In this document: positions 27,901-36,500 of the stretch, in pieces | Layout of the letters: each line of letters begins with the position of its first letter | Position numbering within the stretch: the first letter of the stretch is position 1 | Assembly (NCBI GenBank): GCA_029858965.1 | Contig: JAOUDZ010000010.1 | Location: 31,365-95,364 of the forward strand | DNA from: Cyclobacteriaceae bacterium | GTDB lineage: Bacteria > Bacteroidota > Bacteroidia > Cytophagales > Cyclobacteriaceae | DNA: 64,000 bases | Direction: 5' to 3' | Notes under the pieces: model-generated | What the model was told of the DNA's origin: nothing | Databases searched by the model: none | What the model saw: only the letters and a program-made list of their open reading frames with translations | Position numbers and translations under genes: made by a program

Positions 27901-28133
27901 TTGAATGCTAAAGCGGAAGAATATAACTGCAAGCCCGCTTTAACTTTGCCTTTATCCGGTCCATGGCATGCAAAACACTTATCGGATAGAATAGGCTTTA
28001 CATGAATGTTAAAATCCAGGTGATCGGGCAGTTCTTTCATCGCCAATGCTACATCCTCCGGCAATTCAGGGCTACACCTGAAAAAAGTAAACCCAACAAA
28101 CAGAAGTGCAATTATTCTGCAGCAACCACGCAT
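24909..28133 (-). CDS. PSCyt1-DUF1549-LamG-DUF1553 multidomain cytochrome lipoprotein
   Basis: Predicted 1074 residues from ATG 28133, chosen because it gives a lipoprotein signal (RGCCRIIALLFVGFTFFRC); the frame from 28184 adds 17 residues before it. Order: a PSCyt1 haem domain with LSDKCFACHGPDKGKV (about 45-140), the DUF1549/PSCyt2 domain with VSLDLTGLPPTPAEID and a second haem site VGCARCHDHKFDPIS (about 170-400), a LamG/concanavalin-like insert (about 450-650, with SVGLWAKVP, EWVHLMITYDG and GTIIDDIVVFNREL), then DUF1553/PSD1 (about 760-1050, with ALWLMDDEHPLTARVAVNRFWQ and RRQETNTPLQALVLLNDP). Two CxxCH motifs mean two covalent haems. It heads the four-gene operon that ends at 20975. 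Proposed role: surface or periplasmic oxidation of glycans. Confidence 0.93.
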   Translation of the reverse strand: MRGCCRIIALLFVGFTFFRCSPELPEDVALAMKELPDHLDFNIHVKPILSDKCFACHGPDKGKVKAGLQLYSSALAFKELPESPGKFAITPGSLRKSQLFHRIISSDEEYRMPGAESNLTLSAHEKAVLIRWIEEGAVYKPHWALIKPEKKDLPAVRNTVWVANEIDNFILAKIEQAGLTPSAAAEKEILLRRVSLDLTGLPPTPAEIDNFLADHSPDAYEKQVDRLLASPHYGEKMALHWMDISRFADTHGYTVDRYRDMSPYRDWVIKSFNENISYDKFVTWQLAGDLLPDATYEQKLATAFNRIHPQNMEGGIVREEFRVEYVVDRVNTTSQAFMALTVGCARCHDHKFDPISQKNYYQLFSFFNNVNEEGQISWDDAMPVPTIIVPDQRKDSIVNYLNGLIAEQEHDIDIIKREGSGEVQNWMASGRYLKYANQIYPKNIQAHFSFDQKSLTNKINTSQRGAMKQNATNGEKAVFAGGIQGDGLLLNGDAWFDLNGIGAFGRAEPFSVGLWAKVPKDISDGVIFHNGDGAVIYNFRGYRLELLDNKLYVMMAHTAPDNAIIEFADKPLPRDEWVHLMITYDGSSTARGLKLYMNSEVVNTTIEVDNLYKDILFRRKGQPEPGIQIGALWRGKGVKGTIIDDIVVFNRELSPLEVIQVSFPKRYRAVLSTEFAQLDNKQKIMLEDFYWRTVSEKLNKPRTTVTKHRMTMADSLENRQEVMVMKEMKNPRKAYVLKRGQYDAYGEEVTAGVPESILPMAEDLPRNRLGLALWLMDDEHPLTARVAVNRFWQMLFGKGIVKTAEDFGNQGEMPSHPMLLDWLAINFRESGWDIKAILKKMAMSAAYRQSSRFREDLMERDPDNRLLARGPAKRLSGEMLRDNALAASGLLVDDIGGPSVSPYQPPGLWKINGAEYKQDSGRKLYRRSLYTVWKRTVPHPSIATFDAPARSECIVRRQETNTPLQALVLLNDPTYVEAARVLGEQMSDLGNNDKPIKDAYLKLTGRLPNEAELKLMIALREREYQKFKSHPDKIRGWITAGAFAVPNRDDLSWVAANAVVASTIMNADATITKR

Positions 28134-28259
28134 AACCACTGAGCTTTTTAAGAAATGACACCGTATTCCACAATCAAAGGTCATAAATTCTGCGTTGTTC
28201 AGGGTAGTCCGGAGTAGGGGAATTCTTGCACATTTCCGACATTAGTAAAACAAAAATCA

Positions 28260-28267
28260 TACTTTTG
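28260..28267 (+). promoter_or_regulatory. Candidate -7 promoter element of the AraC regulator
   Basis: TACTTTTG matches the Bacteroidota -7 consensus TAnnTTTG exactly and ends 21 nt before the GTG start at 28289, giving a short leader. No good -33 TTTG is seen at 19-21 nt upstream, so the match is partial. Confidence 0.45.
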
Positions 28268-28288
28268 ACATCACTCAACTGATTATTA

Positions 28289-29167
28289 GTGGTTTATACC
28301 TTGCACAAATCCTTTGACAATTTAAAGATTACGCTGCTCAATGTTGGGTACGCTGACCTGAGCCACAAATGGGATTATGATAATGTGATCAGTCCCTATT
28401 CACGGCTTTATTACATTACCGATGGGACTGCAAAAGTGTATCACAACAACACCGCTTACGTTTTAAAGCCTGACTATCTCTACCTGATCCCAAGTTATAC
28501 CTACAGCCGGTATAAGTGCGATGAACACATGTCTCAGTATTATATCAGTGTGATGGATGAAATCGGGCAAAGTTTCTCCATGTATAACTTTTACGAGTTC
28601 CAATACGAAGTGCAGGCAATCCCTGGAGATAGGGACCTTTTCGAACGACTGCTTACTATTAATCCAAACCGGAATTTGGTACGTGAAGATCCCAAAGTGT
28701 ATGATAACCGACCAACACTTCTGAGCTTCATCGAACGAAATAAGGAATTAAGTTCATCCGCAATGTTAGAAACGCAAGGGATTATTAAAGTACTATTTTC
28801 ACGATTTTTGAAGGATGAATCTGCGCCCTCAAAAAAATCTATTTGGAACGAGCGTATACTGGAAACCGTACGATACATCCACGAGAATTTGCCTCACGTT
28901 CTGTTGGTGGAAGATCTTGCAAGGCGATGTCATTTAACGCCAGACCATTTCTCGCGTCTATTTCTTGAATCTACGGGGCAACGTCCGATAAAGTACATTC
29001 AGCATAAGCGGATTGAACGCGCTCAATTACTGCTAACAACTACCGCCAACTCACTTCAGACCATAGCCGAGAAGGTAGGCCTGGAGAATATCTCCTATTT
29101 CTCAAGGTTATTCAAAAAGGAAACCGGAAAGACAGCGGGAGAATTCCGAAGGGAGCACTGGGCATAA
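28289..29167 (+). CDS. AraC family transcriptional regulator
   Basis: Predicted 292 residues from GTG 28289; no ATG is available near the conserved start, and a -7 promoter match ends 21 nt upstream. The N-terminal half (about 1-150) looks like an AraC cupin-type sensing domain (YSRLYYITDGTAKVYHNNTAYVLKPDYLYLIPSYTYSRYKC). The C-terminal HTH_18 domain (about 190-290) has VEDLARRCHLTPDHFSRLFLESTGQRPIKYIQHKRIERAQLLL and TIAEKVGLENISYFSRLFKKETGKT. It is divergent from the operon that starts at 28133, with a 155-bp shared region, so it likely controls that operon in response to a sugar or sugar acid. It converges on the PQQ dehydrogenase. Confidence 0.93.
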   Translation: MVYTLHKSFDNLKITLLNVGYADLSHKWDYDNVISPYSRLYYITDGTAKVYHNNTAYVLKPDYLYLIPSYTYSRYKCDEHMSQYYISVMDEIGQSFSMYNFYEFQYEVQAIPGDRDLFERLLTINPNRNLVREDPKVYDNRPTLLSFIERNKELSSSAMLETQGIIKVLFSRFLKDESAPSKKSIWNERILETVRYIHENLPHVLLVEDLARRCHLTPDHFSRLFLESTGQRPIKYIQHKRIERAQLLLTTTANSLQTIAEKVGLENISYFSRLFKKETGKTAGEFRREHWA

Positions 29168-29222
29168 GCAATGCAAACAAATATGGCTGTGCTGCCATTC
29201 CAACACGTCATGAATTTTTATG

Positions 29223-31409
29223 TTATGGCAGCGCGAAACAATAGTAGCTATCACCCGGTTTCGTTCCTGGTTTTCCACCGCCTCCGGCTGCAATGACAAC
29301 GTATTGTCGGCCCCCAATTTCAAAAGTTGCAGGGGTAGCATAGCCACCTGCATCCATTTGGAATTCCCATAGCAGTTCACCCGTATCTTTGTCATAGGCA
29401 TGCAGGCGTTCATCCATCGCGGCACCGATAAATACTAACCCCCCTGCCGTCACAACGGGGCCTCCAATATTAAACGTGCCCGTTGGTTTTAAACCTTGCG
29501 CTTCAAGCTGTGGATAAGTTCCCAGTGGAACCTGCCATTTTATTGTCCCTTTGTTCAGATCTATGGCATTGAGTGTCCCCCATGGCCTTTTGTTTACCGG
29601 GAACCCGGCAGGATCACGAAAATCCCAGTGACCCGTACTCACATATGGAATTTGGTTGCGCCAGCTTGTTCTTAAGTCGTTGGTTGAGATTTTTTCGTTT
29701 TCATCTTCCTGAAATAACCAGGCCACAATTGCTTTTTTTTCCACTTCAGAAAAAGTCCTGAATGATGGCATTTGTCCTTTTCCGGTTTCAAGCAGCGATA
29801 GCACCTGATCTTTTGTCATGCGCGCTTTAACGCCACTCAACGGTGTAACCGCGGGGGAAGTTTGAAAATTTGTCTTGGTTTGAACGTGACAATTAGCGCA
29901 GATGGATTGAAAGATTTGTTTTCCCAAAACACCCAGCGTGGTTTCTTTATCGCCCTTCGACTGGACCATCGAAATCCACTCCGCTTCGTTGCTTGCGTTT
30001 ACAATCAACGTGTTGGATTCGGGATCAAAAGCTGCCCCTGGCCATTCCGACCCGCCATTGAATTGCGGAAACATGACGACAGGCTTTAATGATGGCGGTG
30101 AGAAAATGTTCCCTTTGATCATGTTTTTGATGGTGTCTCGCACATACTGCGTCGCTGCGGGATTCAGGTCCGTAATTTCCTGATCGGTAAAAACCTGCCG
30201 GGCATACGCCAGCGAAGAAATTGGAAAAGGTTGTGTTGGCCAGCTTTCTTCACCGGGTATATCCGACCTGGGAACGCTTCGTTCCGCTACGGGAAATACA
30301 GGCAAGCCGGTATCGCGGTTCAATACAAAAAGATGACCCATCTTGGTAGGTTGCGCAACAGCGTCAATTTCTTTTCCATCCTTTGCTAAGGTCACTAACG
30401 TGGGCGGGCATGGAATATCGTAGTCCCACAAATCGTGATGCACTACCTGGAAGTGCCATACATATTCTCCGGTTTCAGCATTGAGCGCCATTACACAGTT
30501 GGCAAATAGATTTTGACCAATTCGATTACCTCCCCAATGATCATAGGAGGCTGATCCCGTGCCGAAATAGACGATTCCCCTTTTCGTATCGAGTGTGAAA
30601 CCACCCCAGCTATTGGCCCCTCCGTTTGTTTTCCAGGAATCCGGTGACCATGTTTCATAGCCTGGCTCCCCCGGATAAGGTATCGTATGAAAAATCCACT
30701 TGCGTTCGCCGGTACGGACATCAAAAGCACGAATGTGCCCGGGTGCTCCCGGATTTGGGCCCTCACCAACAGATGTACTGATAATCAGCTTATCATTGAA
30801 CACAACCCCAGGTGTAGACGAAGTAACGAATTGAAGCTCCTCCCGATCCAGATTCTTGCGCAAATCTATTCGCCCTCCCTCACCAAAGCCAATAATCGGT
30901 TTACCGTCTTTTGCATTCACCGCATAGAGGTAAGCGCCAACAGCATAAAAGAGTCGTTGATCCACGCTGTCGCGCCAATAGGTTAGTCCGCGATTCATTC
31001 CACCACCTTTTCCACCCTCGGGATCAAAGACCCATAGTTCCTTTCCGGTGGCAGCATCAAGCGCCACGGCTTTTAATCGGGGAGTAGTTATATACATCGT
31101 CCCCTCCACGATGATTGGATTGCATTGAATCGTACTGGGGGGATCACTTCGCATATCATCGGCGCGATATTGCCAAGCGACTTTGAGTTTACTTACATTT
31201 TTACGGTTAATCTGATCCAATACTGAATAGTGCGTTCCTTTGACGTCGCCACCATATACCTGCCATGTCGTGAAATTGTCACGTGCATCTATGGTGTCTC
31301 TTTCCCTGATTTTGGTACAACCCATGATTATCAAAGGGATCAACACCAGAAGACCACCAGGAAAAGTGGAAAGTATTTTCAAAGCATTTCGGTTAAAGGT
31401 GAAATTCAT
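29223..31409 (-). CDS. PQQ-dependent dehydrogenase with inserted cytochrome c domain, lipoprotein
   Basis: Predicted 728 residues. Hydrophobic signal ending in a lipobox (LIIMGC). The eight-bladed PQQ propeller has the family motifs NFTTWQVYGGDVKGTHYS, VEGTMYITTPRLKAVALDAATGKELW, GSASYDHWGGNRIGQN, GEYVWHFQVVHHDLWDYDIP and the final GGLVFIGAAMDERLHAYDKDTGELLWEFQ. Inserted near residues 495-570 is a cytochrome c segment with SICANCHVQ (CxxCH) and GQMPSF, whose Met can be the sixth haem ligand. This is the plan of quinohaemoprotein glucose or alcohol dehydrogenases. The sugar substrate is unknown. No pqq biosynthesis gene lies in the window. It is 138 nt beyond the Gfo/Idh/MocA gene on the same strand. 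Confidence 0.93.
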   Translation of the reverse strand: MNFTFNRNALKILSTFPGGLLVLIPLIIMGCTKIRERDTIDARDNFTTWQVYGGDVKGTHYSVLDQINRKNVSKLKVAWQYRADDMRSDPPSTIQCNPIIVEGTMYITTPRLKAVALDAATGKELWVFDPEGGKGGGMNRGLTYWRDSVDQRLFYAVGAYLYAVNAKDGKPIIGFGEGGRIDLRKNLDREELQFVTSSTPGVVFNDKLIISTSVGEGPNPGAPGHIRAFDVRTGERKWIFHTIPYPGEPGYETWSPDSWKTNGGANSWGGFTLDTKRGIVYFGTGSASYDHWGGNRIGQNLFANCVMALNAETGEYVWHFQVVHHDLWDYDIPCPPTLVTLAKDGKEIDAVAQPTKMGHLFVLNRDTGLPVFPVAERSVPRSDIPGEESWPTQPFPISSLAYARQVFTDQEITDLNPAATQYVRDTIKNMIKGNIFSPPSLKPVVMFPQFNGGSEWPGAAFDPESNTLIVNASNEAEWISMVQSKGDKETTLGVLGKQIFQSICANCHVQTKTNFQTSPAVTPLSGVKARMTKDQVLSLLETGKGQMPSFRTFSEVEKKAIVAWLFQEDENEKISTNDLRTSWRNQIPYVSTGHWDFRDPAGFPVNKRPWGTLNAIDLNKGTIKWQVPLGTYPQLEAQGLKPTGTFNIGGPVVTAGGLVFIGAAMDERLHAYDKDTGELLWEFQMDAGGYATPATFEIGGRQYVVIAAGGGGKPGTKPGDSYYCFALP

Positions 31410-31547
31410 TTCAATAGTTTTGCCACTACGCCAATTTACATATTTATAGTAGTTTGGTGCCAGATCCTCATGGCAACATTTATGATAGGCGATGAAGGGT
31501 CTCCTGCGCTTGTTTACGCTATGGGACGGATGATTCGCCTGTAAATA

Positions 31548-32675
31548 TCAAGCCAGCGTAAATTCAGGCAGTGGCATAATTTTCCCGCCTTGCATAGCAG
31601 ACTCATGAGCCAGTATGCCCACGCAGGTAATGTTAGCCGATTGTACTGCATTGGGATAGGGCACACTGTTCGTTAGCAATGCGCCTACAAATGCGTGAAC
31701 GAGGTGAGGGTGGGATCCGCCATGCCCGCCGCCTTGTGTAAAGGAAAGATGCTGATGTTCATCGGCATCATAAACACCCTTGGTTGTAAAGCGCTGAATG
31801 GACTCCGGTAACAGTTTGGCAAAATCGGGACACTCAACTTCTTCCGGGATTTCCGGCTCCGGTCGCTTTGCAGTGTGGAGCACCAAAGGTCTTCCTTCAA
31901 TCAGTGGCCATTCTACCGATTTCTTTGAGCCATACACTTCAAAACTTTCACGGTATTGGCGCGCTACATCGAAAAGCGACCGGTACACATGGGCCGTGAT
32001 GTCAGAATTCCTGAATTTGATGTGAGCAGTTTCTACAGCATATGGCGAGTTGTAATGCTTCTGTAGTTCATCACGAATAGTCCCAGAGCCGAAACAGGAA
32101 ACATATTCTGCCTCTCCCCTTACCAGCCCCAGGGCGGGGCCAACGCAATGGGTAGCATAATGCATTGGTGGTAACCCTGGCCAATAGTTTGGCCAGCCAT
32201 CCATATCCTGCTGGTGGCTTGCTTTTATAAACTGTAATTTTCCCAATTCACCTTTATCATAAAGTTCCTTCATGAAGAGAAACTCACGTGCATACACCAC
32301 CGTTTCCATCATCATATAGGTGAGGCCCTTTTCTTTGGTGAGACGAACGATTTCCTCGCACTCACTGACTGTCGTAGCCATTGGTACCGTACAGGCTACG
32401 TGTTTACCTGCTTTTAATGCCTTAATGGATTGAATGCCATGATCTGGAATGGGCGTGTTGATATGCACCGCATCTATATCATCATCTTTCAGCAGCTCAT
32501 CATAATCTGTATACCGTTTTTCAATTCCAAAAGCATCGCCAATCTCGTTGAGCTTTGCCACATTCCGTTGACAGATCGCAATCAGGTTAGCCTTTGGATA
32601 CTTTTTGTAAATCGGTATAAATTCAGCGCCAAAGCCAAGCCCGACAATGGCCACGTTAATTTTCTGCTGTGTCAT
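31548..32675 (-). CDS. Gfo/Idh/MocA family oxidoreductase
   Basis: Predicted 375 residues, cytoplasmic. The N-terminal Rossmann fold has NVAIVGLGFGAEFIPIYKKYPKANLIAIC, then DYDELLKDDDIDAVHINTPIPDHGIQSIKALKAGKHVACTVPMATT; in the place of the usual catalytic EKP there is a TVPMA sequence. The C-terminal half has KFRNSDITAHVYRSLFDVARQ and a His-rich segment EHQHLSFTQGGGHGGSHPHLVHAF. Such enzymes oxidise or reduce sugars or inositols with NAD(P). The His-rich loop and the changed EKP motif mean the exact reaction cannot be predicted. The stop-start gap to the epimerase upstream is 4 nt, indicating an operon. Confidence 0.93.
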   Translation of the reverse strand: MTQQKINVAIVGLGFGAEFIPIYKKYPKANLIAICQRNVAKLNEIGDAFGIEKRYTDYDELLKDDDIDAVHINTPIPDHGIQSIKALKAGKHVACTVPMATTVSECEEIVRLTKEKGLTYMMMETVVYAREFLFMKELYDKGELGKLQFIKASHQQDMDGWPNYWPGLPPMHYATHCVGPALGLVRGEAEYVSCFGSGTIRDELQKHYNSPYAVETAHIKFRNSDITAHVYRSLFDVARQYRESFEVYGSKKSVEWPLIEGRPLVLHTAKRPEPEIPEEVECPDFAKLLPESIQRFTTKGVYDADEHQHLSFTQGGGHGGSHPHLVHAFVGALLTNSVPYPNAVQSANITCVGILAHESAMQGGKIMPLPEFTLA

Positions 32676-32679
32676 CCTT

Positions 32680-33534
32680 CTATGCGTTTAATAGTTTTTT
32701 TAGAAAAGTAATTCCTTCAGACGCAAAACCATCCTGGCTGGCGGCCAGATTTTTCCAAATGCATACCGCCCCGGCGAGTTCCTTTATCTCCGGTGTAAAA
32801 CTTTCAATCGATACTACACCGTTGTAGTTGACCTTCTCCAGGCCTGCTTTGAGTGAAGGCCATGCTGTTTGCCCAGTACCAGGGGTTCCACGATAATTCT
32901 CAGAAACCTGCACGTGCATCAGTCTATCCCCCACCGATACAATAGCAGTTTCAAGATCGCGTTCTTCAATAGCCATGTGGAAGCCATCCAGTAGTACGCG
33001 TGCAGCATCATGATTTACATCGTGGATGAGTCGCATAACATCTTCCGCAGTGTTTATCAAATCTGACTCAAACCGGTTTAATGGTTCCAGCGCAATCATC
33101 AATCCATGTTGCTGCGCCATTTCGCAAACCTTCCGAATATTTATCACCGCCCTTTCCCATTCCACTTTGCGTTGTTCCGCGGAAACCATACGGGCTTTTC
33201 CGACTGCCGAATACATAGGGCCCGCGAGGAAATTTGCATCCAATACATTGCACAGGGCAAAACACTGTGAGATGTAATCGAAGCAAACCTTGTGCACGGA
33301 CGGATCTTCATTCGTCAAATCACGTGTTGGTCCAAATGCCCCACAAACAATTGCCTGCAGCCCGTTTGCTGCTAAAGCCTTTTTCACTGTATCCCCATCG
33401 ATTAATTCCGGATATTCCACTGGAATCTCCACCGCATCGTATCCCATGGATTTTATTTTGGGAAACAATGCAACGGTATCGGTTGTGAAAGGGGAAGTCC
33501 ACAGCCAAGTGCTTACGGCAAATTTTACATTCAT
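32680..33534 (-). CDS. TIM-barrel sugar isomerase/epimerase (D-psicose/D-tagatose 3-epimerase-like)
   Basis: Predicted 284 residues from ATG 33534; a GTG six bases upstream is an alternative. The xylose isomerase-like TIM barrel has the expected metal and catalytic residues: Glu in MIALEPLNRFE, Asp/His in VLLDGFHMAIEE, His in LMHVQVSENYRGTPG, and Glu in GVVSIESFTPEI. Two Glu residues, one Asp and one His are the usual Mn-binding set of ketose 3-epimerases. The enzyme probably interconverts ketoses or keto-sugars made by the neighbouring oxidoreductases. It sits 49 nt after the ThuA fusion gene and 4 nt before the Gfo/Idh/MocA gene. Confidence 0.9.
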   Translation of the reverse strand: MNVKFAVSTWLWTSPFTTDTVALFPKIKSMGYDAVEIPVEYPELIDGDTVKKALAANGLQAIVCGAFGPTRDLTNEDPSVHKVCFDYISQCFALCNVLDANFLAGPMYSAVGKARMVSAEQRKVEWERAVINIRKVCEMAQQHGLMIALEPLNRFESDLINTAEDVMRLIHDVNHDAARVLLDGFHMAIEERDLETAIVSVGDRLMHVQVSENYRGTPGTGQTAWPSLKAGLEKVNYNGVVSIESFTPEIKELAGAVCIWKNLAASQDGFASEGITFLKKLLNA

Positions 33535-33583
33535 GCTCACCTCTTATGCTGTTTCATTCAACTGCAAAAAAAATGTGTTTGCG

Positions 33584-36500
33584 TTATTTTGCGTTAACTA
33601 CCTTCATGACCCCATTCATAATGGACCAGTGTCCGGGAAAGGTGCAGACATAAGGATAATCCCCTGTCTCTTTTGGTGCTGTAAACTGAATCCGAACCGT
33701 TTCCTGTGGGTTAGCCAGTTTTGTCGCGAAGAGCACTTCCGGTATGGCGGGCACGTAATTCATTTCAGCTGCTTTTGGATCTGAAGCCAGTATATCCGCA
33801 GCGGCACCCACTATCTTCATCGTGCCTTGTTTGGCAATCACCAGGTTATGCTGCATAAAATCAGGATTCACCAGGATAATTTCAACGGGCTTGCCTGCCT
33901 CGACAGAAAATGTTTTCAGGTCATATTTCATCTCATTCTGGACTACCTTAATCGTGATCACTGTAACGTCTTTGGGCGCAACCTCCGCATTACTAACCAA
34001 TGCCGTTGGTTTGCTGAAATAGTTATTCATAAAGAGATCGGCAACGGACGACCCTTCGAAAGGATTGTTGCTGGTAGTATTAAATTCCTTCTCAACATCA
34101 TACTTCCAGCCTCCTGCCAGGGAAATTTTTTCATTCCCTATCTGAAGAAACATTTGCTCTGCCTTGCCATAAATCCCTCCACTCCCACCAAAGTCCTGAA
34201 CTTTAACGGATACACTATTCTTGCCGCCTTTTAGCAGACCAGAAGGCACATTGTATAATCTTGCCTTGGCAATGTTCCTGTCTGTTGACCCCACTTTTGA
34301 TCCATTCACCCAGGTGTCGTCAGAATCATTGATTGGCCCCAATGAAAGAGAAGCGATTTTGCCAATTTGGTTAGCAGGAACCGTAACAGTTTTGCGGAAC
34401 CAAATCACACCGTCAATATCCAGTCCCGCTTTTTCAATGCGTTGAGGCAACTCCATGATTTTCCAATCAGCGTCATCTGCCCCTTGAGATTCCCGATGTA
34501 TTTCCGGTTTACCTTCCTGACCTTTGTAGTCGGGATGCTCACCAAGATAACCTGCCATAAAACCAGTCTGGTGTTGTGATGCGGCTACGTACACTGCTTT
34601 AGACAGCCAGCCGTCAGCCTGAATGCTTTGTTCCTTACTTAAGGCATAAAGCAGTCGCCCGAGATTTATGGATGAAGGTATTGTGGTAAGCGACAGGATT
34701 GCGGTAAGCCTGGTATTCGGATCGGGATCTTCCAATACATTTGACTCCAATACCAGTGCATCTGTCCACTCAACTTGCGACAAGATCTGGATTGCCGCCT
34801 TTCTCACACCAGCGGAAGGATTAACCAACGCATCTTTCACCACTTTGAATGCATCGTTACCAGGTTGGATTGCACCCAGGCCATGAATTGTCCACAGCGC
34901 ATGAATGACCGCCGCATCGTTATTACCTGAGCTCACTAACGTTGAGAGTTCGCCGAGAACATCCTTGTCGTTTCGATCAACGAGCAGACGTTGTGCCGTC
35001 ATTCTCCAGAACAAATTATCGTTGCTGAGGGCTGCGACGAGTTCTTGCGGGCGCTCCATGCTCAATTGGATGGGCGCATATGGTTTTGCGTCGCGATTTA
35101 CGACCCGCCATATCCGCCCATGCGATTTGTCCCGCAGCGGATTTTGATAGGCGTTTCCAGGGCCGTTTTCTGCCTGGTAGCCACCGCGATCTGGTGTAGG
35201 CGTTGGGTTGTGCTGAACAATAAAGTTATACCAATCCAGCACCCATACTGCACCATCGGGGCCTACTTTGGCTTCTACGGGAGAAACCCATTCATCCGCG
35301 CCGGCGAACAAATTCCAGCCATCTTTTTCAATAAATCCCGCACCGTCTTTTACGATGCGCGCCATGTGCACCAAATGCCCTGTGGGTTCACAGACAAATG
35401 CAGTGGTATTCCAGTAGGCTTCCGGATACGCTCTTGCCGTATAAAAACTATGACCTGCGGCCGCAGTGAATCCACCAAATACATCAACCTGCCTTACCTT
35501 ATCCGTGATGGGGTGCATGGCATAATGACCATCAATTTTGATACTTCCAATGGGGATTCCTTCCACCCCGGTTGCGGCACGGTCTGAAATTCCCATGAAG
35601 ACGCTATGGGTATTATTTGCCGTAGAAGCAAAGACATCGTTATTTTCGGTAAAACCCAAACCCCAGGTATTGTTGCTGGTGCTCGTCAGGAATTCGAAGT
35701 TTGAAGCATTGCGTGCAAATCGGTAAAGACCTTGCGCAAACTCATAATTTTTCCCTGCTATCGTTCCTTTGAAACCCGAATAGCCGACCGTTCCCCAGAT
35801 TTGATTGTCGAATCCATATTTCAGGTTCGAAGGTCCGGCATGCGTATCAAAGGTACCCCACCCATTTATTATAGTTTCCCTAACGTCCGCTTTGTCATCG
35901 CCATCGGTGTCCTTTAAAAACAGGAATACTGGTGCCTGGGATACGATGATTCCGTCATTTGCAAATACGAGACTGGTTGGAATATTAAGCTTGTCTGCAA
36001 AAATCGTGAATTTATCCGCTTTCCCATCACCATCCGTGTCTTCACATATTTTGATCCGGTCGTCGCCAATACCTTCTTCATCGCGAACCGAGTTTGGATA
36101 ATCGACGGTTTCTATTACCCACAAGCGACCGCGCTCATCCCAATCCATTGCAATAGGGTTAATAATGTCTGGCTCCGACGCAAACAACTCCAGGTCAAAC
36201 CCCACAGGCACCTGTATTAATGTTTTTGATTGTTCTGGTGATAAAGGTTCCTGATACCGCGGTGCAGGATCGCGCTTTTCATAATTTGGAATGTTGGGTA
36301 CTTCCTTATAAACGAGTTCCGGAATTGTTTTCCTGAATTCCTCCCATTGGCCCTTAACCTTGTCGCCCACAGCCCAAATGGTTGCCTGTTTCATGAGTTG
36401 GTGAAATCCCGGATTATTCCAGGTGCGTTCATCATGACCAAAGGCGGTATAAAACACCCTTCCTTTACCATGTTCCTTTACCCAGGTCCATGGTTCACGG

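Noticed and set aside
23404..28133. Transfer of the DUF1501/DUF1553 genes from a planctomycete
   Set aside because: Such genes also occur in many Bacteroidota; composition and codon use do not look different by eye, so there is no evidence for recent transfer.
30491..30769. Plus- and minus-strand overlapping ORFs inside the PQQ dehydrogenase and other long genes
   Set aside because: They are shadows of the real frame; none shows independent family features.
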